Part shown: piece by piece, positions 47,800-56,004 of the stretch
Layout: the number at the start of each line of letters is the position of its first letter
Position numbering within the stretch: the first letter of the stretch is position 1
NCBI RefSeq assembly: GCF_001045555.1
Contig: NZ_LFBU01000002.1
Coordinates: 979,154 to 1,043,153 of the forward strand
Source: Marinobacter subterrani
Lineage (GTDB): Bacteria; Pseudomonadota; Gammaproteobacteria; Pseudomonadales; Oleiphilaceae
Direction of reading: 5' to 3'
DNA length: 64,000 nucleotides
Made by a program: the position numbers and the translations under genes
Notes under the pieces: model-generated
What the model saw: only the letters and a program-made list of their open reading frames with translations
Databases searched by the model: none
What the model was told of the DNA's origin: nothing

Positions 47800-49077
47800 T
47801 CAAGCCCGGGCTTTGTCCAGGGCCTGGGTAATGTCGGCAATGATGTCGTCGACATGCTCGATGCCGATCGACAGCCGCACCAGGTCCTCACTCACCCCGG
47901 CACTTTTCAGTTCCTCCGGGCTCAGTTGGCGGTGGGTTGTGGTGGCAGGATGGCAGGCCAGGGATTTCGCGTCACCGATGTTCACAAGGCGCAGGATCAG
48001 GTCCAGCGCATCAATGAATCTGGCGCCGGCTTCCCGGCCCCCCTGGATACCAAAGCTCAGGATACCGGAAGCCTTGCCGCCACAGATCTTGTCGCAGGTA
48101 GCCTTGTATGGGCTGTTGCCCAGAGCCGCGTAGTTCACCCATTCCACCGACGGATGACTCTGCAGGAAGTTGGCGACTTTCTCGGCATTCTCGCAGTGGC
48201 GCTCCATACGCAGCGCCAGGGTTTCCAGGCCCTGCATGATCAGGAAGGCATTGAACGGCGCCAGGGCGGCACCGGTGTTGCGCAGCGGCACCACACGGCA
48301 GCGGCCAATGAAGGCGGCGGGGCCGAGGGCATCGGTATAGACCACGCCGTGGTAGGACGGGTCCGGCTCGTTCAGCATCGGGAACTTGTCGGCGCTGGCC
48401 TTCCAGTCGAACTTGCCGGAATCCACCACCACGCCTGCCACCGTGGTGCCATGGCCGCCGATGTATTTGGTGAGCGAGTGGATGACGATGTCCGCGCCGT
48501 GCTCAAAGGGGCGGCACAGGAACGGCGTGGCGACGGTATTGTCTACCATCAGCGGAATGCCATGCTTGTGGGCAATCTCGGCCCAGCGCTGGATGTCCAC
48601 GACGTTGCCCGCCGGGTTGCCGATGGATTCGCAGAACAGGGCCCGGGTGTTGTCATCAATGGCCTTTTCCACGGCATCGAAATCATCGTGGGGCACCATC
48701 CGGCAGTCAATGCCCTGGTTCGGCAGGGAGTGGGCAAACAGGTTGTAGGTGCCGCCGTAGAGCTGGCTGGTGCTGACGATGTTGTTGCCCACCTTGCAGA
48801 TGGTCTGCAGGGCGTAGGTGATGGCGGCCATGCCAGAGGCCACGGCCAGGGCGCCCACGCCACCTTCCAGTTCGGCCATCCGTTCTTCCAGGACCGCGTT
48901 GGTCGGGTTCATGATGCGGGTGTAGATGTTGCCCTGAACTTTCAGGTCGAACAGATCGGCACCGTGCTGGGTGTCGTCGAAGGTATAGGAGGTGGTCTGG
49001 TAGATCGGCGTGGTCGCCGCCCGGGTTGTGGGGTCGCTCTTGAAGCCTGCATGCAGGGCGAGGGTTTCCGGTTTCAT
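47800..49077 (-). CDS. metY: O-acetylhomoserine sulfhydrylase MetY
   Basis: A 425-residue Cys/Met-metabolism PLP enzyme (O-acetylhomoserine aminocarboxypropyltransferase) forming homocysteine from O-acetylhomoserine and sulfide. The cofactor lysine is in [11 protein letters not shown], and the N-terminus [20 protein letters not shown] is the MetY type. Length suits MetY (about 425) rather than MetB/MetC (about 390). AAGGA lies upstream of the ATG at 49077. The Mu-like prophage begins only about 30 bp further upstream, which probably removed the native promoter; the phage repressor gene lies upstream in the same orientation. Confidence 0.93.
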   Translation of the reverse strand: MKPETLALHAGFKSDPTTRAATTPIYQTTSYTFDDTQHGADLFDLKVQGNIYTRIMNPTNAVLEERMAELEGGVGALAVASGMAAITYALQTICKVGNNIVSTSQLYGGTYNLFAHSLPNQGIDCRMVPHDDFDAVEKAIDDNTRALFCESIGNPAGNVVDIQRWAEIAHKHGIPLMVDNTVATPFLCRPFEHGADIVIHSLTKYIGGHGTTVAGVVVDSGKFDWKASADKFPMLNEPDPSYHGVVYTDALGPAAFIGRCRVVPLRNTGAALAPFNAFLIMQGLETLALRMERHCENAEKVANFLQSHPSVEWVNYAALGNSPYKATCDKICGGKASGILSFGIQGGREAGARFIDALDLILRLVNIGDAKSLACHPATTTHRQLSPEELKSAGVSEDLVRLSIGIEHVDDIIADITQALDKARA

Positions 49078-49123
49078 GTCAACGGTCCTTGCTGGTGTGT
49101 TGTTCTTTGTGTGAACTAGGGTT

Positions 49124-49296
49124 ATGTTTGGCACAACCGGGATTAGCTGGGAATCAGCGGGATTGAATGGGGAGAATTCAAGCACATCAGGCATTTAGAA
49201 GTAACCGGGCGGCCAGCTTGTGCCAAATGTAGCGCCAATCACAATAAGCCCGATATATCATCAAAGCTCTCAAGTTTGGCGCGATGTTTGGCACTT
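49124..49296. repeat. Transposase (MuA-type) binding sites at the prophage left end
   Basis: Three near-identical 13-mers: ATGTTTGGCACAA at 49124-49136 (+), ACATTTGGCACAA at 49218-49230 (minus strand) and ATGTTTGGCACTT at 49284-49296 (+). A weaker AAGTTTGGCGCG lies at 49272-49283. Spacing of about 94 and 66 bp is like L1-L2-L3 of Mu. The stretch 49078-49375 otherwise contains no gene. Confidence 0.75.
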
Positions 49297-49354
49297 GATC
49301 AGAGCGCCGATTCTGTTCGAGGCCAGAAACAGAATTGAGTCGAGGCCTGATCAG

Positions 49355-49370
49355 AAAAAACGCCAGGCGT
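49355..49370 (-). terminator. Short, weak terminator candidate behind the repressor gene
   Basis: On the minus strand ACGCCTGGCGT (only about 4 pairs with a 3-base loop) is followed by six T. Weak stem, so partial read-through toward metY is plausible. Confidence 0.4.
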
Positions 49371-49375
49371 CATGA

Positions 49376-50077
49376 TCAAAGCCAGCCCGCAGACCACACC
49401 GCCCTGCCTATTACCTCCAGCTCGTTCAGCCTGTCCCTGGGGACTGTGACGGGCTGGTACTGTTTATTCTCACTGATGATCACCACGCCGTCGAAATTGC
49501 GCTGCAGGCGCTTGGCGTAGAGGTGATCGTCCAGGCGCAACACGTAGATGCCCTCGCCCTCAATCGTGGTCCTGGTGTGGTCGATCAGGACCGTGTCGCC
49601 GCTGTGTAGTACCGGCTCCATGGAGTCGCCGTCAATGCGGATGGCGGAGAGCTGCTCCGGCGTCAGCCCTTTCTTGCGCAGGCTGTAGCGCGTAAAGCTC
49701 AGGTGGGTCAGTACCCTGGAGTGCTCGTTCCAGGCGCCGTCTCCGGCGCTGCACTGGGCATCATAGAGCGGCACGAAGGCGTAGTCTTCCATGCCTGCAG
49801 GTTGTGGCACCTCCCTCTTCAATTCCTCCTTGCTGAAGCCGAACGCCAGCCAGTCGGCACCAACATCAGCTGCCGAGGCGATCATCGCCAGGCGATCGAG
49901 TGTCGGGAAGGTCTCGCCGCTCAGATAACTGCGTATGGCACCTTCTGAGAGTCGGCACTTGCGCGCAAAAACGCGCGCGCTATCGGAACCCATCGCGATT
50001 TTTAGGCGCTCCCTGAATGCGTCAAAGTTGTTTGTATCAACTTTGACGTCGTCTATTTCTCCTGCTTGCTCCGTCAT
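49376..50077 (-). CDS. Phage repressor with S24 (LexA-like) autoprotease domain
   Basis: A 233-residue cI/C-type repressor. The N-terminal HTH is RVFARKCRLSEGAIRSYLSG (about residues 35-55). The C-terminal S24 domain has the catalytic serine in IDGDSMEPVL and the lysine in LYAKRL, and a possible Ala-Gly cleavage site in AQCSAGDG. RecA-stimulated self-cleavage is therefore expected, linking induction to DNA damage; Mu itself has a different, ClpXP-controlled repressor. It maintains lysogeny by blocking the early promoter. AGGG precedes the ATG at 50077. It reads leftward, away from ner and toward metY. Confidence 0.93.
   Translation of the reverse strand: MTEQAGEIDDVKVDTNNFDAFRERLKIAMGSDSARVFARKCRLSEGAIRSYLSGETFPTLDRLAMIASAADVGADWLAFGFSKEELKREVPQPAGMEDYAFVPLYDAQCSAGDGAWNEHSRVLTHLSFTRYSLRKKGLTPEQLSAIRIDGDSMEPVLHSGDTVLIDHTRTTIEGEGIYVLRLDDHLYAKRLQRNFDGVVIISENKQYQPVTVPRDRLNELEVIGRAVWSAGWL
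50020..50048. promoter_or_regulatory. Operator-like inverted repeat
   Basis: CGTCAAAGTTG and CAACTTTGACG are perfect 11-bp arms with a 7-base spacer, lying inside the first codons of the repressor gene. A half-site GAACTTTGACG recurs at 50141-50151. The likely ligand is the repressor or Ner. Confidence 0.65.
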
Positions 50078-50211
50078 AGTTACCCTAAAGCATTGAAAAA
50101 AATGCAAATAAATTAAAGGCGGCCAGTAAATGGCGCGCCTCGAACTTTGACGCGATGCACACATAAAAATGCAGATATTCTTTTATCTGAAGCTAATGCA
50201 CTTTTATCCGC

Positions 50212-50240
50212 TTGCACGACACATAAATCCGCGCTATGTT
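50212..50240 (+). promoter_or_regulatory. Early promoter of the prophage
   Basis: -35 TTGCAC (50212-50217), exact 17-bp spacer, -10 TATGTT (50235-50240), 52 bp upstream of ner. The surrounding 50100-50230 is AT-rich with repeated GCAC(GA)CACATAAA elements (around 50157 and 50214). Confidence 0.65.
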
Positions 50241-50291
50241 TATTTCCTAGAACACGATAGACGACCCAAAAAAACGCCACCGAGGTGACGC

Positions 50292-50627
50292 ATGAAAACC
50301 AAGATTCCGACCGATCCAGAACTGCTGTGGGAGTGGGTGAAATTCCAGCTCCGTATGCGTGGATCGTCCCTTGCCAAGGTTGCCCAGGATCTGGGCGTTT
50401 CCAGGCAGTCTGTCAATAACGTCAAGCGCGTGCGGTACCCGCGTGTTGAGCGGGCCATTGCCCGGAAGCTGGAACTGGCTCCCCAGGACATCTGGCCCGA
50501 CCGCTGGCATCCGCACGGCGCGCCGCTCCGCGAACGTCCGAATGTGGGAGAACGCAAGGAGCAGGTATGCACTAAGCATACAAAATCTAACGCTATCGCG
50601 CACTGTCAACTGGCGCGGAGCGCATAA
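50292..50627 (+). CDS. ner: Ner-family transcriptional regulator
   Basis: A 111-residue protein of the Ner/SfsB HTH family: LLWEWVKFQLRMRGSSLAKVAQDLGVSRQSVNNV, then the PRVERAIARKLELAPQDIWPDRW stretch (the IWPSR-type ending). In Mu, Ner represses both the repressor and early promoters after induction. The C-terminus (about residues 80-111) is longer than in Mu Ner (75 residues). First gene of the rightward early operon, with GAGGTGACGC before the ATG. Confidence 0.92.
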   Translation: MKTKIPTDPELLWEWVKFQLRMRGSSLAKVAQDLGVSRQSVNNVKRVRYPRVERAIARKLELAPQDIWPDRWHPHGAPLRERPNVGERKEQVCTKHTKSNAIAHCQLARSA

Positions 50628-50629
50628 AT

Positions 50630-51067
50630 ATGCGCAGGGTCAAAGACACCGCCACGATTGACATCTTCGAGGTGCCCCAGCCGGTGGTCCCGCTGCCAGG
50701 CAGTGGAAACTATGCCGCCCAGGTAAGCGAGCTGGTGGGCGCTGTCTTGAAGCACTCCCCACACGATCGTTACGAGATCGCGGCCCAGATGAGCCGGCTG
50801 TCTGGCGACGACGTGTCCAAGCACATGCTGGATGCCTGGTCGAGCCCGGGCCGGAGCGAGCACAACATTCCGCTGTACCGGGTTCCGCTGCTGGAAGAGG
50901 TGTGCCACACCCACGCCTTTACCGACTGGATGGTGCACATGCGCGGCGGCCGTGTGGCCTACGGAAAAGAGGCGCTGGCGGCGCAGTACGGAAAGATGCA
51001 GCAGATGAAGGACCGGCTGCAGCACGACATGAAGGAACTGAAGCGACTGATGGGAGAAGAGGAATGA
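50630..51067 (+). CDS. Early phage protein, function unknown
   Basis: A 145-residue soluble protein directly behind ner (2-base gap). It has a middle region rich in Ser/His/Arg (LKHSPHDRYEIAAQMSRLSGDDVSKHMLDAW) and a helical, charged C-terminus likely to form a coiled coil (YGKMQQMKDRLQHDMKELKRL). Mu-like phages of pseudomonads often have a gene of this kind between ner and A. No activity is known to me. Its stop overlaps the next start by 4 bases. Confidence 0.75.
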   Translation: MRRVKDTATIDIFEVPQPVVPLPGSGNYAAQVSELVGAVLKHSPHDRYEIAAQMSRLSGDDVSKHMLDAWSSPGRSEHNIPLYRVPLLEEVCHTHAFTDWMVHMRGGRVAYGKEALAAQYGKMQQMKDRLQHDMKELKRLMGEEE

Positions 51068-51492
51068 AGCAGTCTGACCTGACGAAAGATCACCACCAGG
51101 CATTCGCGGTCGCTGCCTGCCTCGGAAGCGAAGAAGCCATACAGGTCATGAGTGACCTTATATCTCAGGCTATCGCAGAGGGCATGACCGCTGTCGAGTT
51201 CAGTGTACGGATACAGAAGTCTGGCCCCTACAAGCTGCTTGAAAGGGCTGGGCAGATTATCGATGAGGCTCTAACCGCAGCGCCTCAGGAGGCCAGCGAC
51301 TTTACCTGGGGGCCTGCCACTTGGGCCCTGAAAGAAATGTCCAAGTATGCCTATGAGAGCTGGGGGATCACTGACCAGTCCGTGAGCATCCGGATATTGC
51401 ACCAGGCAGCTCTGACGAGAGCCCAGCCAGAAAAGTTACTGGCCGGACTTTTCAACTCCCTTTCGGGTGATGTTAAGAAGGATCGGAAGTAA
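51064..51492 (+). CDS. Early phage protein, function unknown
   Basis: A 142-residue protein (MKQSDLTKDHHQAFAVAACL), translationally coupled to the preceding gene (ATGA overlap). Predicted soluble and helical, with no motif I can name. Base composition is less GC-rich than the flanking transposase genes. Its last 20 bases overlap the convergent minus-strand gene. Confidence 0.7.
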   Translation: MKQSDLTKDHHQAFAVAACLGSEEAIQVMSDLISQAIAEGMTAVEFSVRIQKSGPYKLLERAGQIIDEALTAAPQEASDFTWGPATWALKEMSKYAYESWGITDQSVSIRILHQAALTRAQPEKLLAGLFNSLSGDVKKDRK

Positions 51493-51736
51493 TGCTCTCG
51501 ACCTTGCGTAAGACCGTTTCGGCAATGATCCGGGCATCCGAGTTTTCTGGCCGCCCTTCTATTTCAGCCTGCAGCTCAGCGATAACGGCCTCTTTCGTTA
51601 CTGGTCGACCTTTCATCATGAGCTTCTCCACGCACTGGCCGAAGTATGAGTGCCACACGCCAGCAGCGGCAGTCCGCATGTTCTCAGCTCGGGTGCGCTG
51701 CATCTCTTCAATATCAAAATCTGTTCCCTTTGCCAT
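51473..51736 (-). CDS. Small minus-strand phage gene opposing the early operon
   Basis: An 87-residue protein (MAKGTDFDIEEMQRTRAENM) with AAGGAG five bases before the ATG at 51736, a good translation signal. Helical and charged; no domain recognised. It is the only leftward gene between the repressor and the window end, placed just before the transposase and converging on the early genes. Such reversed genes are often expressed from the prophage and may be lysogenic-conversion or exclusion functions, but that is only inference. Confidence 0.65.
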   Translation of the reverse strand: MAKGTDFDIEEMQRTRAENMRTAAAGVWHSYFGQCVEKLMMKGRPVTKEAVIAELQAEIEGRPENSDARIIAETVLRKVESITSDPS

Positions 51737-51822
51737 GGGGGCTCCTTTTGCCTTGGTTGGTTTGGTTGGCACCTCTAACCATAGCGGAGGGGTGAGCCCC
51801 GCCAATTCCGGGGGGATCGGTC

Positions 51823-53919
51823 ATGAACTGCCGCACGTCTCCCATGGTCCAGTCTTATTTCACGGCGGCTGAGCTGGCAGGAATGCCAGGTGTACCCACC
51901 AGCGTGAGCGCGCTTATTCGCCGGGCCAAGGCGGAAGGCTGGGACTTCAAAAAGCGCAAGGGCAAAGGCGGTGGCCGCGAATACGCCTTTGCCAGCCTCC
52001 CCCAGGAAACCCGGGACGCCCTGCTGGAACGCCTGGTGGACAGCGCCGAGCCGGACCATCCGGTACAGACCAGCACCGCCACACCGACCCCGGCCCGCAA
52101 ACCGGAAAGCTACGAGCAGTTGAACGAGACCCAGCTGCAGGTGATGGGCGCCCGGGTGGCGCTCGTGCGGGAGATCGAGCGGCTGTGCACCCTGACCACC
52201 CAGCAGAAGGCCATTCAAACGTTAGTCGCCAAGGCGGCCCTGGGAGATCTAACGCCGTATCTGGCCGAGCGGGCGGTGCTGGCGAATGATCGCAAGACCG
52301 CCACGCGCAACCTGTCCGAACGCACCCTCAAGCGCTGGCTCTCCGACTTCCGGGAGCACGGCGAGCGGGCCCTGGCCCCGAAGCGGCGCAAGGCTGACAT
52401 GACCGTACCGGAGTGGCTGCCCCGGTTCCTCAAGTTCTATCAGCGCCCCCAGAAGCCCCCGGTAGCGGCGGCCTACCAGATGTTTGTGGAGCGCTCACCT
52501 GGTCCGCACCCATCCATCGACCAGGTGTACCGGCAATTGCGCAAGATGAGCCCGGAGGCCCGGGAGCGTGGCCGCATGGGGCCGCGTGACCTGAAGGCGG
52601 TTCAACCTTTCAAGCGCCGCACCTTCGATCACTTGTGGCCAAACGATGTGTGGGTGGGCGATGGTCACACCTTCAAGAGCGAGGTGATCAACCCGATCAC
52701 CGGCCAGGCCTTCAAGCCGGAGATCACCATGGTGATCGACTGGGGCACCAAGCGCATTGTCGGTGTTGCCGTCAACCTGGCCGAGTCCATCCTGGCCACC
52801 CTGGACGCCCTGCGGGACGGCATCACCCGCAACGGCATGTTCGCCGTGTTCTATTCCGATAATGGCGCCGGCTTTGACAACGACCCGGTGCGGGAAGTCG
52901 TCGACCGCCTGGGCGGCACCTTCACCAACGCGCTGCCCTACAACTCCCAGGGCCGGGGCATCATCGAACGGCCGCACCAGTCCATCCTGATCCGCTACGC
53001 CAAAACCCTGGACAGCTACATCGGCCCGGACATGGACAAAGAGGCCGCCACCCGGGTGCACAAGCTCTCCCGCCAGGCCATCAAAAACGGGCTGAAGCCG
53101 CTGCACATACCGAGCTTTCAGGAGTTTTACGACGGCCTGTGCGACGCCGTCGAGCGCTACAACCACACCCCGCACTCGTCGCTGCCCAAGATCCGCGATC
53201 TGGAGACCGGCCGGATGCGCCACCAGAGCCCCATGGAAGCGCTGGCCAGCGCCGAGGCGGAAGGCTGGGAGCCGGTGAGCGCCGAGGCCGACCTGGTGGC
53301 CTCACTCACCCGGCCGCAGGAAGTGCGCAAGACGCACCGGGGCGAAGTGCGCATCAACGGCGGCATTTACTTCCTGGACCTGCTGCGGGACTTCCACGGC
53401 GAAGAGGTCAAGGTGGCCTGGGATTACCGCGACGAGACCCGCGTGGGCGTGTTCACCCTGGAGGGCGAGCTGCTGGGCGAGGCCGAACTGAACGGCAACG
53501 CCACCCCGGCAATGCCTCAGAGCATGATCCAGCGCGCCGCTGACAAGCGTGTGAAAGGCCAGCTCAACCGCCTGGGCACCAAGGCCAAAACCATCACCGG
53601 CCAGGACGTGGAGATCCGCGTGATCGAGCCCCTGTCTGCCAATGACGACAACGAAAAGCTGCTGGAAGCCGGCCGCGCCAAGGCCCGCGAACTGGCGGCA
53701 CCGAAGGCCGAAACCTTCCAGATACCCGAAGACCCCACCCAGCGGTACCACCTGTGGCACGCCCTGGATAAACGCCAGAGCGCCGGCGAGACGCTGGCCG
53801 AGGCTGAACGGAAGTGGTGGGAGAGCTACCCGAAAACAACCGGATTCCGCGCTATCCAGCGCGTGATGGAAATGAGTGCCAGCGGGAATGCGCCCGCCGG
53901 CACTCGGAAGGCCATGTAA
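51823..53919 (+). CDS. Mu A-type DDE transposase
   Basis: A 698-residue transposase (Mu A 663). N-terminal MuA DNA-binding winged helix (SYFTAAELAGMPGVPTSVSALIRRAKAEGW), then end-binding domains, then the RNase H-like core with the catalytic triad: Asp in VGDGHTFKSE, Asp in FYSDNGAGFDN and Glu in RGIIERPHQ. A beta-barrel domain and a C-terminal region for MuB and ClpX contact follow. It cuts and joins phage ends in replicative transposition. GGGGG lies before the ATG at 51823; a second ATG at 51844 is possible. Intact, without frameshifts. Confidence 0.96.
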   Translation: MNCRTSPMVQSYFTAAELAGMPGVPTSVSALIRRAKAEGWDFKKRKGKGGGREYAFASLPQETRDALLERLVDSAEPDHPVQTSTATPTPARKPESYEQLNETQLQVMGARVALVREIERLCTLTTQQKAIQTLVAKAALGDLTPYLAERAVLANDRKTATRNLSERTLKRWLSDFREHGERALAPKRRKADMTVPEWLPRFLKFYQRPQKPPVAAAYQMFVERSPGPHPSIDQVYRQLRKMSPEARERGRMGPRDLKAVQPFKRRTFDHLWPNDVWVGDGHTFKSEVINPITGQAFKPEITMVIDWGTKRIVGVAVNLAESILATLDALRDGITRNGMFAVFYSDNGAGFDNDPVREVVDRLGGTFTNALPYNSQGRGIIERPHQSILIRYAKTLDSYIGPDMDKEAATRVHKLSRQAIKNGLKPLHIPSFQEFYDGLCDAVERYNHTPHSSLPKIRDLETGRMRHQSPMEALASAEAEGWEPVSAEADLVASLTRPQEVRKTHRGEVRINGGIYFLDLLRDFHGEEVKVAWDYRDETRVGVFTLEGELLGEAELNGNATPAMPQSMIQRAADKRVKGQLNRLGTKAKTITGQDVEIRVIEPLSANDDNEKLLEAGRAKARELAAPKAETFQIPEDPTQRYHLWHALDKRQSAGETLAEAERKWWESYPKTTGFRAIQRVMEMSASGNAPAGTRKAM

Positions 53920-53961
53920 GCGCATGGCCCTGACACCCAAGCAAAAACCTCAGGAGTTTAT

Positions 53962-54681
53962 ATGAGCGTCAACACCATTGTACCACTGACCAACGTCGGC
54001 CTGCTCGCCCACGCCGTGGAGAGCGCGGCCAACCGGCCCCCCGAGCTGCCCGGCCTGGTGGTGATGTACGGCCCGAGCGGCTACGGCAAATCCCTGGCGG
54101 CCGCCTACGCCGCCAACCTGCACCGCGCCTACTACGTGGAGTGCCGGGAGAGCTGGACGAAAAAGGCTTTCCTGGTCGCCATCCTGCGGGAGATGGGCAT
54201 CATCCCCATGAAAACCCTCAGCGAGATGGTCGACCAGGTGGCCGAGCAGCTCAGCCGGTCCGCTCGCCCGCTGATTGTCGACGACGTCCAGTACGTGATC
54301 GACAAGGCGGCCGCCAATGTGTTGACCGACATCTACAACGCCAGCCAGGGCACCCTGATCCTGATCGGCGAGGAGCGTGTGCCTACCTCCATGGCACGCC
54401 TGGAGCGCCTGCACAACCGGGTACTGGAATGGGTGCCTGCCCAGAAGGCCAGCCTGAACGACGTGCGCGAGCTGGCCAGCCGCAGCTACCCGGATGTGGA
54501 CATGGACGACGATCTGCTGCAGGCCGTGAACGACCGGGTGCGTGGCTGCCTGCGCCGGGTGGCCGTCAACCTGTACCGGATCCACAGCGAGGCACTGGCC
54601 AACGGCTGGGAGCGGGTGGACCTGGACACCTGGGGTGAACGCACCATCCATACCGGTCAGCCGCCGGCGCGGAGGGGTTGA
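53962..54681 (+). CDS. Mu B-type transposition AAA+ ATPase
   Basis: A 239-residue ATPase with Walker A GPSGYGKSLAA (about residue 37) and Walker B PLIVDDVQYV (about 108). It is shorter than Mu B (312) and lacks its N-terminal HTH, as in B3/D3112-type phages. It binds target DNA, activates the transposase and gives target immunity. It follows the transposase by 42 bp and overlaps nothing upstream; the next gene starts two bases after its stop. Confidence 0.92.
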   Translation: MSVNTIVPLTNVGLLAHAVESAANRPPELPGLVVMYGPSGYGKSLAAAYAANLHRAYYVECRESWTKKAFLVAILREMGIIPMKTLSEMVDQVAEQLSRSARPLIVDDVQYVIDKAAANVLTDIYNASQGTLILIGEERVPTSMARLERLHNRVLEWVPAQKASLNDVRELASRSYPDVDMDDDLLQAVNDRVRGCLRRVAVNLYRIHSEALANGWERVDLDTWGERTIHTGQPPARRG

Positions 54682-54683
54682 TC

Positions 54684-55319
54684 ATGGCGAAGACCACCAC
54701 CCGCAAACCCGTGCACCTGGAAGCCCAGGGGCCAAAGGGCGACCGCCAGTCGATGTGGGAAATCATGCGCAAGCTGCACAAGGGCGGCGAGCCGATCACC
54801 GTGCGCGACGTGTGGATGCTGGGTGCCGAGTGGGCCCCGAAAGGTCGAGTGCGCGATTACATGGCAGGCCTGGTGGCCGCCGGCTACCTGCGCCCCATCG
54901 AAGGCGCGCCGGGGCCATCGGTGCAGTACGAGCTGGTGAAAGACTGCGGGCTGGACGCCCCCCGGGTTCGCAAGGACGGCACCGAAGTCACCCAGGGCCG
55001 AGGCCGCGAGCAGATGTGGCGCACCATCAAGATCATCGGCGAGTTCACCTCGCAGGATCTGGCCCGAGCGGCCAGCACTCCGGACTTCCCGGTGGCCGAG
55101 AAAACCGCCAACGAATACTGCGTGATGCTGGCCGGCGCCGGGTACCTGCAAACCGTGCGCGCAGGCCGCCCCGGGCGGTTCGCCCGGTACCGCCTGATTA
55201 CCAGCCGCTGGACTGGGCCCCGCGCACCGATGATCCAGCGCCTGAAACAGGTGTTCGACCCCAACACCGGCGAGGTGGTGTACACCCGCCACGGCCGCGA
55301 CGGCGGAGGTGACGCATGA
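54684..55319 (+). CDS. Tandem winged-helix phage protein
   Basis: A 211-residue protein built of two similar winged-helix units: MWEIMRKLHKGG...DYMAGLVAAGYL (about residues 28-75) and MWRTIKIIGEF...NEYCVMLAGAGYL (about 112-160). Each opens with MW and ends in an AGYL turn, a sign of internal duplication. It probably binds DNA. The gene lies between B and a further small DNA-binding gene. The ATG at 54684 is two bases after the MuB stop, and its own stop overlaps the next start. Target unknown. Confidence 0.8.
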   Translation: MAKTTTRKPVHLEAQGPKGDRQSMWEIMRKLHKGGEPITVRDVWMLGAEWAPKGRVRDYMAGLVAAGYLRPIEGAPGPSVQYELVKDCGLDAPRVRKDGTEVTQGRGREQMWRTIKIIGEFTSQDLARAASTPDFPVAEKTANEYCVMLAGAGYLQTVRAGRPGRFARYRLITSRWTGPRAPMIQRLKQVFDPNTGEVVYTRHGRDGGGDA

Positions 55320-55700
55320 AACGCACCGTCGATATCTCCGCCTGGGGCGAGGAGCCCCGCGCTGGGTGGAGCTGCTGGCCGCTGAAGTCCGGGCCAGCAA
55401 CCGCACCCGGACCGCCGAGCGCATCGGTATCTCGCGCACTGCCGTGTCGCTGCTGCTGGCCAATAACTACTCCAGCCCCAGCACTGACCGCATGGAGCGC
55501 CGGGTGCTCGAAGCCCTGGACGGCATCCACTGCCCGGCCCAGGGAAAGATGATCACCACGGAGCAATGCCGGCCTACCGCGAGCGGCCAGCCCCCACCCA
55601 CAACCCGATGGCCATGCGTATCTGGCGCACCTGCCAGGGCTGCACCAACAACCCCAACGCGGCGGCCACCGGCCCCGAGCGAGGCAAGAACCATGTATAG
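55316..55700 (+). CDS. Small HTH phage protein (two apparent single-base losses)
   Basis: Read in three successive frames this gives one protein of about 128 residues: MKRTVDISAWGEEPR, then AWVELLAAEVRASNRTRTAERIGISRTAVSLLLANNY, then RAYRERPAPTHNPMAMRIWR to a TAG at 55698. The HTH is the RTAERIGISRTAVSLLL region, and a CQGC-type cysteine pair lies near the end. Losses are near 55360 (a C in GCGCTGGG) and 55570 (a G in CCGGCCTA); each moves the frame by -1. The family is known from Mu-like phages as a small XRE/Cys-rich regulator. I regard the breaks as sequencing error. Confidence 0.65.
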
Positions 55701-56004
55701 CGTTCCCTACCTTGAGCACTACGCCGACCGTTACGTGGAGCTGCACCTGAAGGGCCACGGCATAAGCCTGGAGCAGTACCTGGCCAACCCGCAGCGCTAC
55801 GAACACCTGGCAGACGAGCCCTTCCCGCTGTTGCCAAAGCAGCGCCAGGCGCAAGCCCGTATCGACGCCGCTGAGGTGCCCGTGCCGGTAGAAGCGGAGG
55901 TAGACCACCTGCCGCGCCGCAACGGCACCGTGGTGGAGATCCTGCACCACCACCGCCACCCGCGCCGCAAGCCGTCAGGCATGCCGGGATGGAGCCGCAC
56001 ATGA
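55693..56004 (+). CDS. Phage hypothetical protein, 103 residues
   Basis: Starts inside the end of the preceding gene (ATG at 55693 overlaps its TAG). Soluble, with MYSVPYLEHYADRYVELHLKGHGISLEQYLANPQRYEHL, a basic His/Arg-rich C-terminus, and no named domain. Its stop overlaps the next start (ATGA). It reads through intact. Confidence 0.65.
   Translation: MYSVPYLEHYADRYVELHLKGHGISLEQYLANPQRYEHLADEPFPLLPKQRQAQARIDAAEVPVPVEAEVDHLPRRNGTVVEILHHHRHPRRKPSGMPGWSRT

Noticed and set aside
47720..47800. CCGGGT...ACCCGG hairpin as metY terminator
   Set aside because: On the metY strand no T-run follows the stem, and the inner helix is broken.
47854..49119. 421-codon open frame on the plus strand opposite metY
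   Set aside because: Antisense of metY with no domain or RBS; shadow frame.
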